From NCBI RefSeq assembly GCF_021190955.1, contig NZ_JAIOAO010000002.1:434001-498000 (forward strand): DNA of 64,000 bases, in the 5' to 3' direction. Source of the stretch: Parachryseolinea silvisoli (GTDB lineage Bacteria; Bacteroidota; Bacteroidia; Cytophagales; Cyclobacteriaceae). Below, one piece after another: positions 59,811 to 64,000 of this stretch (its first letter is position 1; each line of letters starts with the position of its first letter). The translations under genes and the position numbers were made by a program. Below the pieces are notes generated by a model. That model did no database searches. It saw only the letters and a program-made list of their open reading frames with translations, and had not been told where the DNA came from.

Positions 59811-62357
59811 ATGAACCTCTTTCGCTTGATAAAATGCCAGCTCACCCTCGCCGCGGTGGGGCTATGCCTGGCCGCCACCGCCCAGACACGTCTTCAAAGC
59901 CCCCGCGAGTTTTTAGGATATGAGCCCGGCGACCGCTTTACATATCACCATCGCGTGGTGGAATATTACAAGCACGTGGCCGAAGCGTTGCCCAACGTAG
60001 ACGTGGTGCAATACGGAGAAACCTATGAACATCGCCCGCTGATCTACGCCATCGTAACCGCGCCGGAGAACTTCTCGCAATTGGAACAAATCCGCACCAA
60101 CAACCTGCGGCGCACGGGCCTGACCGACGGCAGCGCTACAGGCGACAAAAAAGCGATTGTATGGCTTAGCTACAATGTACACGGCAATGAAGCCAGCGGC
60201 ACCGAAGCAGCACTCGAAACGCTGTATGCGCTGAGCAACCCGCAGAACCAGCAAACACAAGCATGGCTTAAAAACACAGTCGTCATTCTCGACCCGTGTC
60301 TGAACCCCGACGGTCGCGACCGGTATGTGCACTTCTACAATCAATATGGCAACTTTCCACCCAACCCCAGTCCCGAAGCACAAGAGAACCGTGAGCCGTG
60401 GCCGGGCGGTCGCCCCAATCACTACTTCTTCGACCTGAACCGCGACTGGGCGTGGGCCACACAACAAGAAACGCAACAGCGCATCAAACTATACAATACC
60501 TGGATGCCGCACATACACGTGGACTTCCATGAGCAAGGGTATAACTACCCATACTTCTTTGCCCCGGCCGCCGAACCTTTCCACGAAGTCATCTCAGGAT
60601 GGCAGCGCACCTTTCAAGGCATGATCGGCAAGAACCACGCAAAATATTTCGACGAGAACGGCTGGCTCTACTTCACCAAAGAAGTCTTCGATCTATACTA
60701 CCCCAGTTATGGCGATACATACCCAACGTACAACGGCGCCATCGGCATGACCTATGAGCAAGGCGGACAACGCGGCCTAAGCATCCATACCAGGGACGAA
60801 GACATCCTCACGCTCCACGACCGTCTGACACATCACGTCACCACGGGCCTGTCGACCGTGGAAGTGGCATCGCAGAATGCTACACGCGTGGTGGATGAAT
60901 TTGAAAAATACTTCCGCGAAAACAATACTACACCCACCGCGCCGTACAAAAGCTACGTCGTCAAAGCCACCAACAATGCTGACAAGCTGGACCGCCTCAC
61001 GCGGTGGCTCGACATACATGGCATCCGTTACGGGCATGTAACCGCAGGGCGTAGCACGCGGGGCTTTGATTTCCAAACGCAAGGCAACGGTGCAGTAAAC
61101 ATCGCTACCGAGGACCTGGTGTTCAACATCTATCAACCAAAGTCACGCTTTATCACCGCCGTATTCGAGCCGCAGTCAGTCCTGGCCGATTCCCTGACCT
61201 ATGACATCACCGCCTGGAATCCCTTCTACGCCAGCAACCTGAAAGCCTATGCGTTGCCCGAGCGCCTGACCATAGGGAAGCCCTACAAAGCACCGGTACA
61301 GCCACCCGCTGCGCCGGCAGGCAAGCCGTATGCCTATATCTTCAAATACCAAAGCATGCAAGACGTGGCCTTCCTGTCGGCCATGATGCAGCAGGGCATT
61401 AAAGTTCGCTCGTCGGCGCTCGCCTTCAGCACCGGCGGTCAGGACTTCGAGCCGGGCACGCTGGTCGTCACACGCAAGAACAACGAGAAGCTGGAGCGCT
61501 TCGATAGCCTGATCGTCAACCTGGCTACCCGCATGGGCCGTCGCCTCTTTACCACCACCACCGGGTTTATGGATCGCGGCAAAGATATAGGTTCAGTGTT
61601 CGTGCATTACCTCAAGCCGCCAAAGGTGGCGCTTCTTACCGGCGATGAAACACACTCGCTGTCAACCGGCGAAGTATGGCACTTCTTCGAACAGCAGCTG
61701 CACTACCCGCTCACGCTGCTACACACCAGCTACTTTAAACGCACAGACCTCAGCAAATATACCGTGCTCATCGTCCCCGAAGGGTCCTACACCTCGCTCG
61801 ACGAAAAATACCTCGAGGTGCTTTCAGCCTGGGTCGGTGAAGGAGGGAAGCTCATTGTGATTGGGAATGGCCTCACCACCTTTGAAGACAAAAAAGGCTT
61901 TGCCTTAAAAACTTTTGCTTCTAACGAAGAGCGCGAAGAAGCGGAAAAGTCCGAAGAGAAATTAGAAAAGCAAGACGCCCTGCAGCGCTTTGAGACCGTG
62001 GAGCGCCGCGATATCTCCAATGTTATCTCCGGCGCTATATACAAACTACAGCTCGACAACTCGCATCCATTGGCCTTCGGATTGAGCCCTGTGTACTATT
62101 CTCTTAAAACCAACGAATTACACTACGCCTACCTGGAACACGGCTGGAATGTAGGGATTCTGCCCGGAAAGGCTCGTCCCGTGCAAGGCTTTGCCGGTGC
62201 ACGTGCCAATCAGCGGGTGACCAATAGTCTGGTATTTGGTGTGGAGGAGCGTCGAAGAGGCAACATTGTATACCTGGCCGACAACCCGCTGTTCCGCAGT
62301 TTCTGGGAAGATGGAAAAATGTTATTTGCCAATGCGGTTTTTGTCGTCGGACAATAG
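59811..62357 (+). CDS. Exported M14-family zinc carboxypeptidase
   Basis: The 848-residue protein starts at the ATG at 59811, giving a signal peptide (LFRLIKCQLTLAAVGLCLAATAQ); an in-frame ATG at 59790 is the alternative. The M14 domain has zinc ligands in NVHGNEASG (about 124) and VDFHEQGYN (about 238), and the catalytic glutamate in GMTYEQGG (about 313). A C-terminal region (about 600-780) resembles a class I glutamine amidotransferase-like fold (VALLTGDE, YTVLIVPEGSY, GGKLIVIGNG) of unknown role. It should trim peptides in the periplasm. Confidence 0.93.
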   Translation: MNLFRLIKCQLTLAAVGLCLAATAQTRLQSPREFLGYEPGDRFTYHHRVVEYYKHVAEALPNVDVVQYGETYEHRPLIYAIVTAPENFSQLEQIRTNNLRRTGLTDGSATGDKKAIVWLSYNVHGNEASGTEAALETLYALSNPQNQQTQAWLKNTVVILDPCLNPDGRDRYVHFYNQYGNFPPNPSPEAQENREPWPGGRPNHYFFDLNRDWAWATQQETQQRIKLYNTWMPHIHVDFHEQGYNYPYFFAPAAEPFHEVISGWQRTFQGMIGKNHAKYFDENGWLYFTKEVFDLYYPSYGDTYPTYNGAIGMTYEQGGQRGLSIHTRDEDILTLHDRLTHHVTTGLSTVEVASQNATRVVDEFEKYFRENNTTPTAPYKSYVVKATNNADKLDRLTRWLDIHGIRYGHVTAGRSTRGFDFQTQGNGAVNIATEDLVFNIYQPKSRFITAVFEPQSVLADSLTYDITAWNPFYASNLKAYALPERLTIGKPYKAPVQPPAAPAGKPYAYIFKYQSMQDVAFLSAMMQQGIKVRSSALAFSTGGQDFEPGTLVVTRKNNEKLERFDSLIVNLATRMGRRLFTTTTGFMDRGKDIGSVFVHYLKPPKVALLTGDETHSLSTGEVWHFFEQQLHYPLTLLHTSYFKRTDLSKYTVLIVPEGSYTSLDEKYLEVLSAWVGEGGKLIVIGNGLTTFEDKKGFALKTFASNEEREEAEKSEEKLEKQDALQRFETVERRDISNVISGAIYKLQLDNSHPLAFGLSPVYYSLKTNELHYAYLEHGWNVGILPGKARPVQGFAGARANQRVTNSLVFGVEERRRGNIVYLADNPLFRSFWEDGKMLFANAVFVVGQ

Positions 62358-62381
62358 CGCAAGCGATGTACATTTGCACCC

Positions 62382-62996
62382 ATGAATGACACCTTGGAGC
62401 GCATTGTAGACGGGCTGGCAGAGCAGGGATATGCCGTCATTGACAATTTCCTGGAACCGGAAGAGGTAAAAGCCATCGTGGGCCTCGATGCCTTTCACGA
62501 GGCGGCCGCCTCGTTTAAGAAAGCCGGCATCGGCAAAAACCAGGACCTTCAAATCAACGAAGCCATCCGCGGCGATTACATTCAGTGGGTAGACCGCAAC
62601 ACAGCGCCGGCGCCGGTGAAGGTATATCTTGACAAGCTTCAGGCATTGATCCAGGCCGTCAACCGCGGCCTCTTCCTCAGTCTGAAAGACTACGAAGTGC
62701 ACATGACCGTGTACCCGCCCGGCAGTTTCTACAAACGTCACCTCGACCAGTTCAAAAAAGACGACCACCGTAAACTGTCGGTGATCTGTTACCTGAACGA
62801 AGACTGGCGCGAAGAGCACGGCGGCCAATTGCGCATGTACCTGTCCGACCAAACCGTGGACTTTCTTCCACTGGCAGGCCGGCTGGTGTGTTTCCGCAGC
62901 GACCAGATTGAGCACGAAGTGATCGCAGCCACCCGCGAACGCCGCAGTCTTACCGGTTGGATGCTCGATCAGGTCGCCGAATTGAGGCACTTGTAA
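62382..62996 (+). CDS. 2OG-Fe(II) oxygenase (prolyl 4-hydroxylase-like)
   Basis: The 204-residue protein has the iron-binding HxD in SFYKRHLDQF, the distal histidine in IEHEVIAATR and the 2-oxoglutarate arginine in RRSLTGWM. It has a double-stranded beta-helix pattern through CYLNEDWREEHGGQLRMYL. The family hydroxylates protein or small-molecule substrates; the substrate here is unknown. It begins 24 bp after the M14 peptidase and has no signal peptide, so it is cytosolic. Confidence 0.93.
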   Translation: MNDTLERIVDGLAEQGYAVIDNFLEPEEVKAIVGLDAFHEAAASFKKAGIGKNQDLQINEAIRGDYIQWVDRNTAPAPVKVYLDKLQALIQAVNRGLFLSLKDYEVHMTVYPPGSFYKRHLDQFKKDDHRKLSVICYLNEDWREEHGGQLRMYLSDQTVDFLPLAGRLVCFRSDQIEHEVIAATRERRSLTGWMLDQVAELRHL

Positions 62997-63067
62997 TCCA
63001 CGCCGCGGCAGACTTTTTCAATCGTTTTTTATTTCTCGCCCGGTCGTGATTATTTAGTCATCTTTTC

Positions 63068-63075
63068 CAACTTTG
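63068..63075 (+). promoter_or_regulatory. Near-consensus -7 element before polA
   Basis: CAACTTTG is one base from TAnnTTTG and sits 7 bases before the polA ATG, the same short-leader layout seen for ytxH. Confidence 0.4.
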
Positions 63076-63081
63076 CAGGCT

Positions 63082-64000
63082 ATGAGTAGCCCTGACAAAA
63101 AACTCTTCCTGCTGGACGCCTACGCGTTGATCTATCGCGCACACTTCGCTTTTACAAAAACGCCACGCATCAACTCCAAAGGAATCAATACATCGGTACC
63201 GTTTGGTTTTACCAATACGCTGTTGGAAGTCCTGCAAAAACAAAAGCCGACACACATCGGCATTGCGTTCGACACACCCACCAAAACCTTTCGCGACGAG
63301 ATCTTCGCAGAATATAAAGCCAACCGCCAGGAGACACCCGAAGACATCCGGTATGGCATTCCCAAATGCAAAGAGATCATCCGCGGCTTTAACATACCCA
63401 TTCTCGAAATGGATGGCTACGAAGCCGACGACGTGATCGGTACGCTGTCCTACCAGGCCTGCCGCCAGGGCTTTGAAGTGTACATGATGACGCCCGACAA
63501 AGACTACGGCCAACTCGTAAATGACTGTGTATTCCTCTACAAGCCCGCCTACATGGGCAACGCCGTGGATATCCTCGGCGTAAAGGAGGTATGCGAAAAA
63601 TGGGATGTCGAAAATGTGTCGCAGGTCATCGACATGCTGGGCCTGCAAGGCGATACATCCGATAACATTCCGGGTATTCCAGGCTTTGGTCCGAAGACAG
63701 CTGCTGTCTTACTAAAAAAATATGGTAGCGTAGAAGGCATTATCGCCCACGCCGACGAGCTCAAAGGAAAACAGAAGGAATCGGTCATACAATACGCCGA
63801 CCAGGCGCTGCTCTCCAAAAAGCTGGCGACCATCATCACCGACGTACCAGTGGCCTTCGACGAAGAAGCGCTGCGTTACAAAGGACCCAACGTAGAGGTA
63901 CTGAAGCCCATCTTCGACGAGCTGGAGTTTAAGAATATTGCCCAACGCGCCTATGGCGATGCGGCGCCTAACGCACAGGCCGCCGCCAAACCCCAGGATG
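63082..64000 (+). CDS. polA: DNA polymerase I, N-terminal part (runs off the window)
   Basis: The frame starts at ATG 63082 and is open to the window edge (306 complete codons). It encodes the 5'-3' exonuclease domain: FLLDAYALIYRAHFAF, GIAFDTPTKTFRDE, EYKANRQETPEDIR, MDGYEADDVIGTLS, MMTPDKDYGQLV, and the helix-hairpin-helix GDTSDNIPGIPGFGPKTA. The acidic metal ligands are present. The 3'-5' exonuclease and polymerase domains lie beyond the window. It fills gaps after excision repair and removes RNA primers. Confidence 0.96.
   Translation, partial: MSSPDKKLFLLDAYALIYRAHFAFTKTPRINSKGINTSVPFGFTNTLLEVLQKQKPTHIGIAFDTPTKTFRDEIFAEYKANRQETPEDIRYGIPKCKEIIRGFNIPILEMDGYEADDVIGTLSYQACRQGFEVYMMTPDKDYGQLVNDCVFLYKPAYMGNAVDILGVKEVCEKWDVENVSQVIDMLGLQGDTSDNIPGIPGFGPKTAAVLLKKYGSVEGIIAHADELKGKQKESVIQYADQALLSKKLATIITDVPVAFDEEALRYKGPNVEVLKPIFDELEFKNIAQRAYGDAAPNAQAAAKPQD

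Overview
The window reads as ordinary chromosome of a member of the Bacteroidota, most likely order Cytophagales (Chryseolinea/Ohtaekwangia-like). The assignment is inferred from several lineage markers: promoters of the TAnnTTTG type close to start codons, a long-form NusB, a MurF-alanine racemase fusion, long-form IspH, DUF4783 next to nadC, a GldJ-like SUMF1 lipoprotein, a 'two-component regulator propeller' histidine kinase, and many short lipoproteins. Base composition is a little over half G+C, which produces many long antisense open frames that are not genes. I see no rRNA, tRNA, CRISPR array, prophage, insertion sequence or recognisable defence cassette.

Layout. 1-3.5 kb: end of an amino-acid dehydrogenase, nusB, ytxH, a DUF1573 lipoprotein and an LD-carboxypeptidase. 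3.5-5.8 kb (minus): recX, a YcxB-like membrane protein, nadC, DUF4783. 6-10.4 kb (plus): gpmI, a lipoprotein, an ABC exporter and a Fur regulator in a tight cluster, then terC. 11.5-22.1 kb (minus, except one 50-residue plus gene): purE-purK, a HEAT/cyclophilin lipoprotein, a TerB-like protein, feoB-feoA, a TauE/SafE permease, murF-alr and csaA. 22.2-31 kb: a secreted small protein, a NarL-type response regulator, a TPR protein, an amidohydrolase, a nitroreductase, a thioredoxin-like protein, PrsW, a lipoprotein and a large GAF-like protein. 31-42.7 kb: a lipoprotein, proC, a LEA-like lipoprotein, RNase R, a polyprenyl synthase, a NupG-type transporter, a Gfo/Idh/MocA oxidoreductase, a DPP-IV-type peptidase and a YpdA-like reductase. 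42.7-49.4 kb: the GldJ-like protein, a small hypothetical protein, mfd, a small membrane protein, a TlpA-like thioredoxin and DUF2071. 49.4-50.3 kb is the one large non-coding stretch; it holds a 48-residue membrane peptide gene and several repeats. 50.3-64 kb: htrA, a 57-residue protein, ispH, an 80-residue basic protein, a TonB-dependent receptor, a fructosamine kinase, the propeller histidine kinase, an M14 peptidase, a 2OG-Fe(II) oxygenase and the 5' part of polA.

Most genes are housekeeping: transcription and repair (nusB, recX, mfd, polA, rnr), NAD, purine, proline and isoprenoid synthesis, and peptidoglycan precursors. Iron handling appears as FeoAB plus a Fur-family protein. The envelope set (TonB receptor, M14 and S9 peptidases, amidohydrolase, HtrA) fits a peptide- and polymer-scavenging life.

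No coherent new multi-gene system stands out. The best leads are local: an ispH frame with no ATG/GTG/TTG upstream of its first iron-sulfur cysteine, a 14-bp nested inverted repeat just before it, the repeat-rich 49.4-50.3 kb gap with its unlisted small membrane peptide, a triple internal repeat in the 791-residue GAF-like protein, and an inverted repeat over the TauE/SafE promoter. All functions are read from motifs and family memory; no database search was possible.
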